Shown here: one piece after another, positions 8,552 through 17,649 of the stretch
How the letters are laid out: each line of letters starts with the position of its first letter
Numbering within the stretch: the first letter of the stretch is position 1
Assembly (NCBI RefSeq): GCF_003316765.1
Contig: NZ_NIJF01000073.1
Coordinates: 124,001 to 188,000, forward strand
Origin: Bacillus sp. P14.5
Lineage (GTDB): Bacteria > Bacillota > Bacilli > Bacillales > Bacillaceae_B
DNA length: 64,000 nucleotides
Direction: 5' to 3'
Program-made: the position numbers and the translations under genes
The notes under the pieces: model-generated
Seen by the model: only the letters and a program-made list of their open reading frames with translations
Database searches by the model: none
What the model was told of the DNA's origin: nothing

Positions 8552-10224
8552 ATAAAAAATGGTGGAAAGAAAGTGTTGTTTATCAAATCTATCCTAGAAG
8601 CTTCATGGACAGCAATGGAGATGGAATCGGTGACCTGCAAGGAATCACCTCCAAGCTGGATTATTTAAAAGAGCTTGGCATTGATGTCATCTGGCTGTCG
8701 CCTGTTTTTAAATCCCCGAATGATGATAATGGCTATGATATCAGTGATTATCAGGACATCATGGACGAATTCGGAACGATGGCGGACTGGGAAGAATTAT
8801 TGGCAGGCATCCACAGCCGCGGAATGAAATTGATGATGGACCTTGTTGTCAACCATTCTTCCGATGAGCATAACTGGTTTGTGGAATCACGCAAATCCAA
8901 GGATAACCAATACCGAGACTACTATATCTGGCGTCCGGGACAAGACGGACAGGAGCCGAATAACTGGACATCCTTCTTCAGCGGCTCAGCCTGGCAGTAT
9001 GATGAAGCAACCGATGAATATTTCCTTCATCTTTTCAGTAAAAAACAGCCGGACCTGAACTGGGAAAATCCTGTGCTGAGAAATGAAATCTACGACATGA
9101 TGACTTGGTGGCTGGACAAAGGCGTCGACGGCTTCCGCATGGACGTTATCAACCTGATCTCCAAAGCGGACGGACTGCCGAGCGCACCGGGTGGTAAAAA
9201 ATACGATTGGGGCGGGGAGTTCTTCATGAACGGACCTCGTGTTCATGAGTATCTTCAGGAAATGAACAAGGAAGTGCTTTCGAAGTATGACATGATCACG
9301 GTCGGCGAATGCCCGGGTGCTTCTCCGCAGGATGCGGCTCAATATGCTAATGACGAAGGAACTGAGCTCAACATGATCTTCACTTTTGAGCATATGGATC
9401 TGGACTCTGGACCTGGCGGGAAATGGGATGTTAAGCCATGGAAACTGGCGGACCTGAAGGACGTTATGACCAAGTGGCAGAAGGAACTTGAAGGAAAAGG
9501 CTGGAACAGTCTGTACCTGAACAACCACGATCAGCCGCGGATGGTCTCCCGTTTCGGGAATGACAACGAATTCCGTACAGAATCGGCAAAAATGCTCGGA
9601 ACCTTCCTTCACATGATGCAGGGAACTCCTTACATCTATCAAGGAGAAGAGCTGGGGATGACCAATGTTCAGTTTGACTCTCTTGAAGAGTACAACGACA
9701 TCGAAATCCATAACATGTACCGAGAAAAAGTAACCGAGGGCGGCGAAGACCATGATACAATCATGAACGCCATCTACATCAAAGGCCGTGACAACGCCCG
9801 TACCCCAATGCAGTGGGACAGCAGCGAAAACGCAGGCTTCACAACCGGGACGCCGTGGCTGAAAGTGAACCCGAATTACACGGACATCAATGCAGAAAGC
9901 GCTTTGAAAGATCCTGATTCCGTTTTCCATTACTATCAGAGGCTCATCAAGCTCCGCAAAGAGCATGAGATCATCGTGTATGGAACGTACGATTTAATCC
10001 TGGAAGATGATCCAGCGATCTATGCTTACACACGTACATTGGGCAGCGAGAAACTTGTTGTGATGTGCAACTTCACGGGTGAAGAGGCAGCGTTCAATTT
10101 GCCAGAAGGCATGGAGCATACTTCCGCAGACGTGTTGATTGGGAACTATGATTCAACGGAGGAAGGTACTTTATCTTCTGTGGAGTTGAAGCCTTATGAG
10201 GCTCGGGTGTATCTTTTGAAGTGA
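8548..10224 (+). CDS. malL: Oligo-1,6-glucosidase (GH13), cytoplasmic
   Basis: 558 residues, no signal peptide, typical length of family 13 oligo-1,6-glucosidases. The catalytic residues fall where expected: Asp199 in GFRMDVIN, Glu254 in VGECPGA and Asp328 in NNHDQPR, almost the numbering of the Bacillus cereus enzyme (199/255/329). The residue after the nucleophile is Val200. In this family Val there goes with alpha-1,6 specificity and Thr with alpha-1,4 specificity (established knowledge), so the enzyme should cut isomaltose and isomalto-oligosaccharides to glucose. ATGA overlap with the binding-protein gene indicates one operon. The malL symbol is by similarity of family; dexB-type naming would fit as well. 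Confidence 0.93.
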   Translation: MNKKWWKESVVYQIYPRSFMDSNGDGIGDLQGITSKLDYLKELGIDVIWLSPVFKSPNDDNGYDISDYQDIMDEFGTMADWEELLAGIHSRGMKLMMDLVVNHSSDEHNWFVESRKSKDNQYRDYYIWRPGQDGQEPNNWTSFFSGSAWQYDEATDEYFLHLFSKKQPDLNWENPVLRNEIYDMMTWWLDKGVDGFRMDVINLISKADGLPSAPGGKKYDWGGEFFMNGPRVHEYLQEMNKEVLSKYDMITVGECPGASPQDAAQYANDEGTELNMIFTFEHMDLDSGPGGKWDVKPWKLADLKDVMTKWQKELEGKGWNSLYLNNHDQPRMVSRFGNDNEFRTESAKMLGTFLHMMQGTPYIYQGEELGMTNVQFDSLEEYNDIEIHNMYREKVTEGGEDHDTIMNAIYIKGRDNARTPMQWDSSENAGFTTGTPWLKVNPNYTDINAESALKDPDSVFHYYQRLIKLRKEHEIIVYGTYDLILEDDPAIYAYTRTLGSEKLVVMCNFTGEEAAFNLPEGMEHTSADVLIGNYDSTEEGTLSSVELKPYEARVYLLK

Positions 10225-10260
10225 ATTTTATAGAGTGCGGGCTGTTTTTGCTCGCTTGAG

Positions 10261-10294
10261 GGGTGTCTAGGAGTTTTCTAGATGCCCTTTTTTT
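10261..10294 (+). terminator. Rho-independent terminator after GH13 gene
   Basis: Stem GGGTGTCTAG / CTAGATGCCC with loop GAGTTTT, followed by seven T. It ends the sensor/regulator/binding protein/glucosidase operon. Confidence 0.85.
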
Positions 10295-10407
10295 GTTTGT
10301 TTGATTTGGGTGGCTGGGGGCTTTGTTGGTGCCCTATTTTGGCAGGTTGGATGGATTTAGGGCAGCTAAGAATCTAAGAACGCTTTAGTTGCCCTGTGTT
10401 AGCTAGC

Positions 10408-10890
10408 TTAAGAAGCTCTATTCTTTATAGGCACAAACAAATCAACTTTACATTTCCCTTCTGGATCTTCGGCAGGGTTATTCATATTAAATTCAAGGTT
10501 ATGTCTATGAAAGTCCACCTCAAAGCCGCTATCCGGCAGCCATTGTCCATACATGTATTGATAGGCATTATTTAGCTTTTCAGGCACATCATAAAATGGA
10601 TACAAAGCATATTGTCCGCCATCCAGTTTTTTAAATAGCATTTCATGATGTTTCTCTTTATGGAATCCTTCAGGGATTGTAACACAAGCATCATGACGGC
10701 AATTATTACTCTCAACTAAATCAGGATTATCCAAAGAAATCCCTATGAAATTTTGTCTTGGAGGATAAAGATCATTTTTAAATGCCCAATGCATCAAACT
10801 TCCCCAATGTTCTTGGGGTTCAAAATAACTTCCAACACGCCGGATATAGGCTACTTCACTTTGTGGCAATTCCTTCACTGTGATATTCAA
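10408..10890 (-). CDS. GyrI-like / effector-binding domain protein
   Basis: 160 residues. The sequence (start MNITVKELPQSEVAYIRR, then HWGSLMHWAF, NNCRHDACVTIPEG, GGQYALYPFYDVPEKL) matches stand-alone GyrI-like small-molecule-binding proteins related to the effector domain of AraC/MerR regulators. There is no DNA-binding domain, so it is a ligand-binding or gyrase-inhibitor-type protein, not itself a repressor. It opens a block of minus-strand genes unlike the sugar genes on both sides. The exact role is unknown. Confidence 0.8.
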   Translation of the reverse strand: MNITVKELPQSEVAYIRRVGSYFEPQEHWGSLMHWAFKNDLYPPRQNFIGISLDNPDLVESNNCRHDACVTIPEGFHKEKHHEMLFKKLDGGQYALYPFYDVPEKLNNAYQYMYGQWLPDSGFEVDFHRHNLEFNMNNPAEDPEGKCKVDLFVPIKNRAS

Positions 10891-11057
10891 ATTTTATCTC
10901 CTCCAAAAATTATTCCGGTTTCATCAGTTTTCTCTATCAATTGTCAAAACTCCTTCTATTTTTAAACAGACACTTGAAGATTGTTGAGTCAAAGCTCTCC
11001 GTTAGAGTGAAATCACTCTGTATTAAAATAAGGTTGTCACTTTTTCAGCAACAACCC

Positions 11058-11357
11058 TTACATTATTTCTTTATTTTCTCCTGAAAGATTTCTCTTTTCA
11101 TTACGCTTAGATTTCAGCTCTTTTCCGGAATACCTTTTCATATCTGAGTTGTCTAAATACCTGGTCAATGAAGCTTTAAGTTCAGGATATTCTTCAATTT
11201 CTTGTGCTGGATCAGAATCTGAAGCATGGTCTATTCTTTCTGAATCACCTTCTACCTCAACAGAAACTAATTTACCACTCAAAACAAAAACCCCTGATTC
11301 TCTTCCATTTAGAGCACTAAACAATTCTTGTTTTGCCTTTTCGCTCATTGAATTCAT
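11058..11357 (-). CDS. Hypothetical protein, 99 residues
   Basis: Not recognised. It has a good ribosome site (GAGGTGAT) about eight bases before the ATG. The protein is hydrophilic and highly charged, with a central stretch rich in acidic residues (GDSERIDHASDSDPAQEIEE) and a basic C-terminal third. There is no signal peptide or membrane segment. It lies between two other small minus-strand genes. Confidence 0.55.
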   Translation of the reverse strand: MNSMSEKAKQELFSALNGRESGVFVLSGKLVSVEVEGDSERIDHASDSDPAQEIEEYPELKASLTRYLDNSDMKRYSGKELKSKRNEKRNLSGENKEIM

Positions 11358-11423
11358 ATAGGTATCACCTCAATTCAATTAAAACAAATTTGCCTAAGAG
11401 CTCTCTAGTAGCATAAATGAGCC

Positions 11424-11708
11424 CTAACAATTTGATTCCTCAGCCTCAAGCAATTCACCGCTTTCATCATCTACTTGAACAGCACCAAACTCGCAGTCTT
11501 CGTCGATTTCCCATTCAACGGTGTACTTCCCCCAACCTTTGCTTACCGATTTTATCTTAATTGTATTTTGGTCTTTGTTTGTTTCTTCAGTCAGATGCTG
11601 CACAACAATTGACTCTGCTTCGGATTGAGTAATTTTAGATTCAGAATTTCCACAAGCAGCTAATGTTAAAAGTAGTAAAACAAATAACATAGGGACCATT
11701 CTTTGCAT
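11424..11708 (-). CDS. Small PepSY-like lipoprotein
   Basis: 94 residues. The N-terminus MQRMVPMLFVLLLLTLAAC is a lipoprotein signal with lipobox LAAC (Cys19). The remainder resembles a PepSY-type fold: ITQSEAESIVVQHLTEE helix, then strands KGWGKYTVEWEIDED and GAVQVDDESGELL. Such small exported PepSY proteins bind or inhibit extracellular proteins, but no partner is apparent. The family call rests on pattern only. Confidence 0.6.
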   Translation of the reverse strand: MQRMVPMLFVLLLLTLAACGNSESKITQSEAESIVVQHLTEETNKDQNTIKIKSVSKGWGKYTVEWEIDEDCEFGAVQVDDESGELLEAEESNC

Positions 11709-11877
11709 ATTTTGCTCCTAGTTTAAATTAGATTTTGGAGGGACAGAGGGACAGAGGGTGAACTGTCCCAGATTCAAGGAGGAAATTGAAGGGACAAGAA
11801 CCTTTCCCTCCATCCCCAATGAACTGCAGAATTTCCACCCGAGACAAGATCCCCGTTTGTTCAAGCCTATCTCATTA

Positions 11878-12477
11878 CTAAAACTCCTTTAACGGCGGCT
11901 CACTGCTCTTTTGCCTAAAGTCTATCATTGTAATTTGGCTTGTCTCTTCTTTATACGCAAAAACATATTCCACCATTGGTTCATCTTCGAAGGTTACAAA
12001 GGAAAAATACCCGCCTGAAAAACGAGGGTCACCATCTTCATCTATGCTGACCCTTGGATAGGTTGTGATTTCTTCCTTTTCAATAAGCTCTCCGTATCCC
12101 CGTTCTTGGAGGTAAGAATAGGTATCTTCTATGATCACATTTTGTTGATAAGTTTTAAAGAAGAAAATCCCTCCTGCGACCAATATCAATAAAGTTGATG
12201 CAACAATACTCCACTTTTTCATAGGTTTTTCACTTAAGTCATTTTTGAACTCATTCCGAATTACTATCCCAATAAGCCCGCCTATGCTCAATGCAAAAAA
12301 AGTTAGCCAATCTATTCCTTTTCCTGTCCATAAACTTATGACTAATTGGATAATGAACAGACTGCCTGCAAAATAAAAACAATCCTTTAATATACCCTTA
12401 ATTGTGATCTCCTCCAAAAATTCTTCAACTAACCCTTTACTGGAATAGAGGGCGGTTGCTTGTTCAATAGACGCCAC
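11878..12477 (-). CDS. Membrane protein, DUF3139-like C-terminus
   Basis: 199 residues with three hydrophobic segments (near 35-52, 58-75 and 90-108). The extracytoplasmic tail contains TYSYLQERGYGELIEKEE, reminiscent of the DUF3139 family (YLxEKGY). The C-terminal part (VEYVFAYKEETSQITMIDF) looks like a small beta domain. The N-terminal region before the first helix is cytoplasmic. No function can be assigned. Confidence 0.6.
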   Translation of the reverse strand: MASIEQATALYSSKGLVEEFLEEITIKGILKDCFYFAGSLFIIQLVISLWTGKGIDWLTFFALSIGGLIGIVIRNEFKNDLSEKPMKKWSIVASTLLILVAGGIFFFKTYQQNVIIEDTYSYLQERGYGELIEKEEITTYPRVSIDEDGDPRFSGGYFSFVTFEDEPMVEYVFAYKEETSQITMIDFRQKSSEPPLKEF

Positions 12478-12503
12478 CGATAGTTCAAAAAGTTCTAAAT
12501 GAA

Positions 12504-12682
12504 TTAGTGTTTAGTTCTTCTGAAATATCTATATAAACCTACGGATCCTATTACAATTAAAGCGGTCATAGAACTGCTGTAAAAAAGTGATTTAAATGTG
12601 TAACTAAGCGAATACATACTACTAACCATAGCAGAACCTAAAACAAAAATAATACCACAATCAGCAACAATCGATTTTTCAT
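12504..12682 (-). CDS. Small membrane protein, broken by one missing base
   Basis: From the ATG at 12682, behind a GAAGGAAG ribosome site, the frame reads MKNRLLLIVVLFLF and stops. Adding one T in the T-rich stretch at 12640-12649 (A on the plus strand) keeps it open to the stop at 12504. It then encodes a coherent 59-residue protein with a hydrophobic N-terminus, a second helix (SMTALIVIGSVGLYRY) and a basic tail FRRTKH. Same defect type as in many other genes here. Function unknown. Confidence 0.55.
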
Positions 12683-12879
12683 ATACTTCCTTCTCTCATT
12701 AAATAGAACTCTCTTATTCAACAAAACTCCCTTTACATGAACAGAGGGCAGCTGCTTGTTTAGCAAATGCCCCCTTAACAGAACAACGCTTAAACCTAAG
12801 CGAGTAGAAAGCATCCTGAAATACTTCAACTCAAATTGAACTGTGCCTATTTTTTATCTTTACCAAATTTCAGTTCTTC

Positions 12880-13427
12880 TTACGTTAAGGCATTCTCAAG
12901 CTTTTCATATTGGCCCTTATGATATTGAATACCCGTGATTACGCCTTCCTCATCTGTTTGTATATTGCCGTTAATTGTAAATGTACCACTTTCATCACTT
13001 TCTTTTTTCGCATAGGATACTTCAGCAGCAAAGGTGTAATAGTCCTCGGCTTCTTCAAGTGTGATTTCCTCTGTTGCCAAAACATAATCAGGGTAAGCAT
13101 ATCTCAAGAATTGAGTAGCACCATTAGAATTGATAAAACCCTCTTAAAGACTTTCGCTCATATAAGGCTCGAAATTATTTTGATAGTACTCTGAAATTCT
13201 TTCGTCTCTTCTTTCCAAATCATCAGCCTCTTCGAGAAAAGCCTCCACATACTCCTCGGTAGGTCCAGTAAACGCATTTTCTAAGAAAGCTTCAATGTTT
13301 TGTTCAGCAGCACTTTGGGTTCCGGCCTCTTCTGAGTTGTCCCCTGAGGTTTCGGAGTTTGTACACAGTGTCTAAAAGTAGAATTCCCACTAATATCAAT
13401 GGCTGAAAGTGTTTTTGATTTTAATAA
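12880..13427 (-). pseudogene. Decayed lipoprotein-like gene
   Basis: Two coding stretches share one frame but are separated by an in-frame TAA at about 13144. The upstream part reads ETSGDNSEEAGTQSAAEQNI...NNFEPYMSESL, and the downstream part EGFINSNGATQFLRYAYPD...GQYEKLENALT. Before them, from about 13427, a hydrophobic lipoprotein-like leader (LILVGILLL) can be recovered only by assuming at least two more small indels. Several independent lesions suggest true decay, although base-calling errors could contribute. Family not recognised. Confidence 0.5.
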
Positions 13428-13606
13428 TTTAGTACCACCCTTTCAATTATTCTTATACTCTATATACGAGACAGGACTATGATTAGTTTCAAAGTTGCTG
13501 CAATTCTGTAATTTCAAGGTGCGCCCCTATTCTCTTCGGCTAACATGCTCCTTTAATGGAGGAGCAGAAAATAGTTCGCAGTATATTGCAAACGCCAGTG
13601 TCTAAT

Positions 13607-13741
13607 TTAACCCTCATTGTCATTATTTAGTTTCTTGTTTGCATTCTCCAGATCCTCGGTTGATTTTGACCAATAACCAATCGCCAACCACGATACTATT
13701 GTGAGGATGGAAACTGCCAAAACTGCAACAAGATTTATCAA
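13607..13741 (-). CDS. Small single-pass membrane protein, 44 residues
   Basis: TTG start at 13741 with a strong GGGAGGGG site about eight bases upstream. The protein has one N-terminal membrane helix (INLVAVLAVSILTIVSWLAI) followed by a short, charged, Asn/Lys-rich tail ending in NNDNEG. It resembles the many one-helix proteins of Bacillus, but I do not recognise it. Between it and the pseudogene lies a small hairpin (GCTCCT/AGGAGC near 13548). Confidence 0.5.
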   Translation of the reverse strand: MINLVAVLAVSILTIVSWLAIGYWSKSTEDLENANKKLNNDNEG

Positions 13742-14050
13742 AAATAACCCCTCCCAAAAAGTTTTAATTATTCAATAATCCTGCTCCTTGAATGGATAAT
13801 GGAACATTATATTAACTTCAGTTTACCATAAATATTCCAATTAATCTGACTATTTGGTTGCACATTACCCTAAGAAGTAGGGTGCAGATTAGTTTGATAC
13901 CTCATATAAAAAAGCAGTTCAGTTTTGTACTCCAAAAATGAACTACTTAATTGATTATCGGATGGTATTTGAATCTAAAATTATAAATTGTACAACTTCC
14001 TATACACTTTTTCCTAGTGAGATGCAATTAACTAAAAAACCTAGCAATGA
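13742..14050. other. AT-rich non-coding stretch
   Basis: No credible gene, hairpin with T-run, or repeat was found in this stretch. It separates the small minus-strand gene cluster from a composite repeat. Confidence 0.5.
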
Positions 14051-14354
14051 TTTGATTGGAACGGAAGGTGCGTGACCTTCTGCGGGACTAGCGTGACAGG
14101 TGAGACCAAGGTTACGTACCTACTGGAACGTAACCCCACAGGCGAATCCAGCTCCAGCGGCCAGCGACTAGCAGATTTCGGTCTCTCTCCTTGCGATAAG
14201 TCAACATCAACTCACTTCGTTCGTTGTGTTTACTTTATCTCATACGAGAGCCCTAAAATCTGTACGTAGCTGAACGGCCGCTTCCGCTTTTTATGAAGCC
14301 GAGGAGGCTCACCGCACGCCCCGCGGAGTCACACACCTGGAGTGGAAATCAATT
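14051..14354. repeat. Composite Bacillaceae intergenic repeat (one element nested in another)
   Basis: The outer part (TTGATTGGAACGGAAG... ...GTGGAAATCAA) has inverted ends and the inner words CTGCGGGACTAGCG and GGAGGCTCACCG...CCCCGCGGAGTC. The short copy at 51511-51599 carries the same parts without an interior. Inside it, about 14146-14295 (CAGCTCCAGCGGCCAGCGAC ... GTACGTAGCTGAACGGC) is a second repeat type that I recall from Bacillus genomes. An open frame of 65 codons through the middle is not a gene. Confidence 0.75.
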
Positions 14355-14531
14355 TACCCTCATTTGACATCGGCTATTGATCATTTTAATGCATTTTAGA
14401 ATTGTCTTTTGACTGTAAATTAACAATCATTTCGGTTACTTATTAGAAGTATGTATCTCAAAACAGAACCCGTTATATATCGACTGCCATTTTCCGGAAT
14501 AAGTGCTTTATATTCCTGAGAAGGTGTCTTA

Positions 14532-14546
14532 AGTTAAGCGTTTACA
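14532..14546 (+). promoter_or_regulatory. Possible weak cre site upstream of Gfo/Idh operon
   Basis: AGTTAAGCGTTTACA matches 13 of 15 positions of the CcpA consensus WTGNAARCGNWWWCA, with the conserved TG reversed. It lies 60 bases before the oxidoreductase start. Plausible because the neighbouring GH66 gene has a full cre site, but weak alone. Confidence 0.35.
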
Positions 14547-14605
14547 TTTTCCGTGTTCTACTCCTCCAGTGTTCACTTTACAATGAAGTAAAAGGGGGAA
14601 AGAAC

Positions 14606-15670
14606 ATGATTAAAAATAGAGTAGTGAAGGTTGGCTTGATTGGCCTTGGGGACATGGCGAATGCCCACAGGACCATGATTTCCGAATTGGATGAACTGAA
14701 GCTGAGTGCCCTTTGCGATGTCAATGAAGACCTCCTTAATAAAATCGGGGACATTGAGAACGTCGCAGTGGAAAAGCGCTTTAACAATATGGAAGCCCTT
14801 ATTTCTGACGGCGATGTAGATGCGGTGATTTCGATTGTTCCTAACCATCTTCACGCCAGGGTGCTGGAGCTGTGCATTCAATATCAGAAGCCAATCCTGG
14901 CGGAGAAGCCGTTCACATTGAATTTTGAAGAAGCCGAATACTTAAAGTCTCTATATGAAAAACAGCCAATCCCCTGCATGGTCGGATTTTCTTATCGCTA
15001 TACACCTTCATTCCGTTATGCGAAAGAGCTCATTCAAGAAGGCAAAATTGGGAAGGTAAAGCATATCTCGGTCCGTTATCTGCAGTCATTCGGTGCGCCG
15101 ATTTATGATGTTCCTTTTCTGTGGAGATTTGATAAAGCGGTTACAGGAACAGGAGCGCTTGGGGATCTTGGTGCCCACATGATCGATCTTGCCCGCTTCA
15201 TGATTGGTGAGTTCACTTCTGTGTCCGCGATGGTGGATACCTTTGTACATGAGAGGAAAAATCCTGTCAGCGGGGAGATGCAGAAAGTCGATGTCGATGA
15301 TTATGCGAGCTTCCTGGCTGTTCTGGACAATTCCATTCCTGGTAATTTTGTTACGACGAGAAACGCGATCGGTTCGGGCAATCAGCATGAAATCACTGTT
15401 TATGGAGATTTCGGGACGATTCATGCGAGCTGTGAAAGACCTTATGAAATCGATGTCTGCATCATTGAAGACAAAGAAGTTCAATCCAGCTTCGAAACAA
15501 AACCGGTTTCAGAGAGCTACAAGAGACAGCAGCTGGAGGATTTCGCTGATTTGATCTTGGGCAAGAAGCAGGAGGGAACACCTGAATTCTTTGATGGCTA
15601 CCAAAACCAGAAAGTTCTTGAGCGGATCATTGAATCGGCGGAAAGCGGACGCACCGTACTGATTGATTAA
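14606..15670 (+). CDS. Gfo/Idh/MocA family sugar oxidoreductase
   Basis: 354 residues, typical length. The N-terminal Rossmann fold starts VGLIGLGDMANAH, the sugar-dehydrogenase motif AEKP follows at about residue 98, and the C-terminal alpha/beta domain contains GDLGAHMIDLARF with the usual catalytic Asp/His region. AAAGGGGG lies before the ATG. It is the first of three co-directional genes (15 bases to the next), ending in a ThuA-domain protein. Such sets oxidise sugars or glycosides, often at C3, with NAD(P). The specific substrate is unknown, but the surrounding alpha-glucan genes make a glucoside or isomaltose-type sugar plausible. Confidence 0.9.
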   Translation: MIKNRVVKVGLIGLGDMANAHRTMISELDELKLSALCDVNEDLLNKIGDIENVAVEKRFNNMEALISDGDVDAVISIVPNHLHARVLELCIQYQKPILAEKPFTLNFEEAEYLKSLYEKQPIPCMVGFSYRYTPSFRYAKELIQEGKIGKVKHISVRYLQSFGAPIYDVPFLWRFDKAVTGTGALGDLGAHMIDLARFMIGEFTSVSAMVDTFVHERKNPVSGEMQKVDVDDYASFLAVLDNSIPGNFVTTRNAIGSGNQHEITVYGDFGTIHASCERPYEIDVCIIEDKEVQSSFETKPVSESYKRQQLEDFADLILGKKQEGTPEFFDGYQNQKVLERIIESAESGRTVLID

Positions 15671-15685
15671 GGAAGGAGCCAGGAG

Positions 15686-16795
15686 ATGAGTAATAACAAA
15701 TTGAAAATCGGTATCGCCGGGGCCGGATCCTTCACGGAGCTATGGTACCTCCCGGCTCTGGAAAAGCATCCGGATGTTGAACTGACGGCGATTTGCAGTC
15801 CGAGCGGCATAAGTGCTGAAAGGCTGGCTGAAAAATATGAGATTCAACGATGCTATCAATCTTATATAGAGATGCTTGATGCGGAACAGCTGGACGGGCT
15901 GTGTATCGTGACGCCCAATCAATCTCACAGCGAGATAGCGCTAGAAGCGAGCCGCAGGGGGATCCATATCCTCTGTGAAAAGCCGCTGGCCATGAACCGG
16001 GATGAGGCTCGTGTGATGCTGGAGGAAGCTGATAAAAATGGAATCCTTCACGCCATTAATTTTACATACCGCGAGAACCCTGCCGTGAAAAAATTGAAGG
16101 AACTGCTGGCTGAAAATCAAATTGGCGAAATCTATGAAGGTCGTTTTCACTATACAGCCTGCTATGGGCTTTCCGGTCCTCCGGGCTGGCGGGGAACAAG
16201 GTCCAAAGGCGGCGGTGGCGGCGTGCTCGCCGACTTGGGGTCCCATTTGATCGACATGGTGCAATATGTTTTGAAGGAAGAAATCGCCAGTGTGCAATCA
16301 TCGCTATCTTATCTGCATGAAGGAAAGTTGAAAAGAATCAAGGATATGGGGGACGCGGACCAGTCGGTCGACTCTGCTATGTTCAATTCAGGATTTCCCT
16401 CCGGAATTCATGCTTCCTTTTTTACAAGCTGGATTTCACCTCAGGGAAACCGGAACCAGACGATCGAGTTAACTTTTTACGGAAGCGAAGGAGCCATACA
16501 ACTGCTTTCCAGTGAACTCGGCATCAAGCTGCAGATTGCCCTCGGAAATGAACCATGGACGGAAGTGGAGCTGGACTCTGTCTGGAAATGGGAAGAGGAT
16601 GCAGAGCCGGAAGAAGACCGATTCCGTCCATGGCGCCTAACTGAAACCAATGAAATCTGGAAGTGGGCAGATTCTATTAAAAATGGCCCTGCAGCGGACT
16701 ATCCCGACTTTGCAGATGGATATTCCGTGCAGAAGGTGATTGATGCTGTCCTGGAGTCAGCGATTCACGGGAAAGAAATTTTAATAGAAAAATAG
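15686..16795 (+). CDS. Gfo/Idh/MocA family sugar oxidoreductase (second copy)
   Basis: 369 residues. Rossmann start KIGIAGAGSFTELWYLPAL, then VTPNQSHSEIALEA, the CEKPLAMN motif near residue 100 and the conserved GVLADLGSHLIDMVQY segment. It diverges clearly from the preceding oxidoreductase, so the two are not a recent duplication and probably act on different intermediates. AAGGAGCCAGGAG lies before the ATG. It is followed 21 bases later by the ThuA-domain gene. Confidence 0.9.
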   Translation: MSNNKLKIGIAGAGSFTELWYLPALEKHPDVELTAICSPSGISAERLAEKYEIQRCYQSYIEMLDAEQLDGLCIVTPNQSHSEIALEASRRGIHILCEKPLAMNRDEARVMLEEADKNGILHAINFTYRENPAVKKLKELLAENQIGEIYEGRFHYTACYGLSGPPGWRGTRSKGGGGGVLADLGSHLIDMVQYVLKEEIASVQSSLSYLHEGKLKRIKDMGDADQSVDSAMFNSGFPSGIHASFFTSWISPQGNRNQTIELTFYGSEGAIQLLSSELGIKLQIALGNEPWTEVELDSVWKWEEDAEPEEDRFRPWRLTETNEIWKWADSIKNGPAADYPDFADGYSVQKVIDAVLESAIHGKEILIEK

Positions 16796-16816
16796 ACTAA
16801 TAGAGGAGTGGTCAAC

Positions 16817-17536
16817 ATGATCAAAGTGACAATTTGGAACGAAAACCGCCATGAACAGACGAACCCTGATGTGAAGGAAATCTACCCTGATGGAATCCAC
16901 AATGCGATTGCCGGTTTTTTAAAAGAGGATTTCGAAGTAACGACTGCCACACTGGATGAGCCGGAGCATGGTTTGACAGAAGAAGTATTGAACAACACGG
17001 ATGTCTTGATCTGGTGGGGCCATCTGGCTCATGATGACGTCCAGGATGAGATCGTTGAAAGAGTGAGAAATCGTGTCCTTGACGGCATGGGCTTCATTCC
17101 TTTGCACTCTGCTCATGGAAGCAAGATTTTTCATGTGCTGATGGGAACAAGAACGGGCGAATTGAAATGGCGTGAAGCGGATGACACCGAAAGACTGTGG
17201 GTCGTCGACGAAAGCCATCCGATTGTCGATGGTCTGCCAGATATGATCGAAATTGAAAAAGAAGAAATGTACGGCGAAAGATTCGGCATCCCGCAGCCCG
17301 AAGAACTGATCTTCATCAGCTGGTTCTCAGGCGGAGAAGTATTCCGTAGCGGCTGCACCTATAAGCGCGGAAAAGGAAAGATCTTCTACTTCCGCCCGGG
17401 ACACGAAACCTACCCGACCTATTATCAAAAAGAAATCCAGCAGGTCATTCACAACGCAGTGAAGTGGGCAGCACCGAATCAGCGCAGCCCGAAGATCCAC
17501 TTAGGAAACGTGGAGCCTTTGGAAGCAATTAAATAA
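16817..17536 (+). CDS. ThuA domain protein
   Basis: About 239 residues from the ATG at 16817 (GAGGAG upstream; a GTG at 16808 is nearer to that site and less likely). The fold is the class I glutamine amidotransferase-like ThuA domain: [39 protein letters not shown], and [15 protein letters not shown]. ThuA proteins work with Gfo/Idh-type ThuB dehydrogenases in use of trehalose and other glucosides through 3-keto sugars (family knowledge). Here it closes a three-gene operon within the alpha-1,6-glucan locus. A weak hairpin (GAGGCTG/CAGCCTT) follows the stop. Confidence 0.88.
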   Translation: MIKVTIWNENRHEQTNPDVKEIYPDGIHNAIAGFLKEDFEVTTATLDEPEHGLTEEVLNNTDVLIWWGHLAHDDVQDEIVERVRNRVLDGMGFIPLHSAHGSKIFHVLMGTRTGELKWREADDTERLWVVDESHPIVDGLPDMIEIEKEEMYGERFGIPQPEELIFISWFSGGEVFRSGCTYKRGKGKIFYFRPGHETYPTYYQKEIQQVIHNAVKWAAPNQRSPKIHLGNVEPLEAIK

Positions 17537-17649
17537 AAGGAGAGAGGCTGTTGGGACTTTGGTTCTGCAGCCTTTTGGCGTTTTATTGAATTACCTCTAA
17601 GAGTACTGTTTGTTGGGGTAGAGACCCAATGGCGATGAAAATGTCTAAA

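Noticed and set aside
8986-9966. Long minus-strand open frame opposite the GH13 gene
   Set aside because: Shadow of the glucosidase coding strand; no ribosome site and no protein-like composition.
14072-14269. Open frame of 65 codons at 14.1 kb
   Set aside because: Lies wholly inside the composite intergenic repeat.
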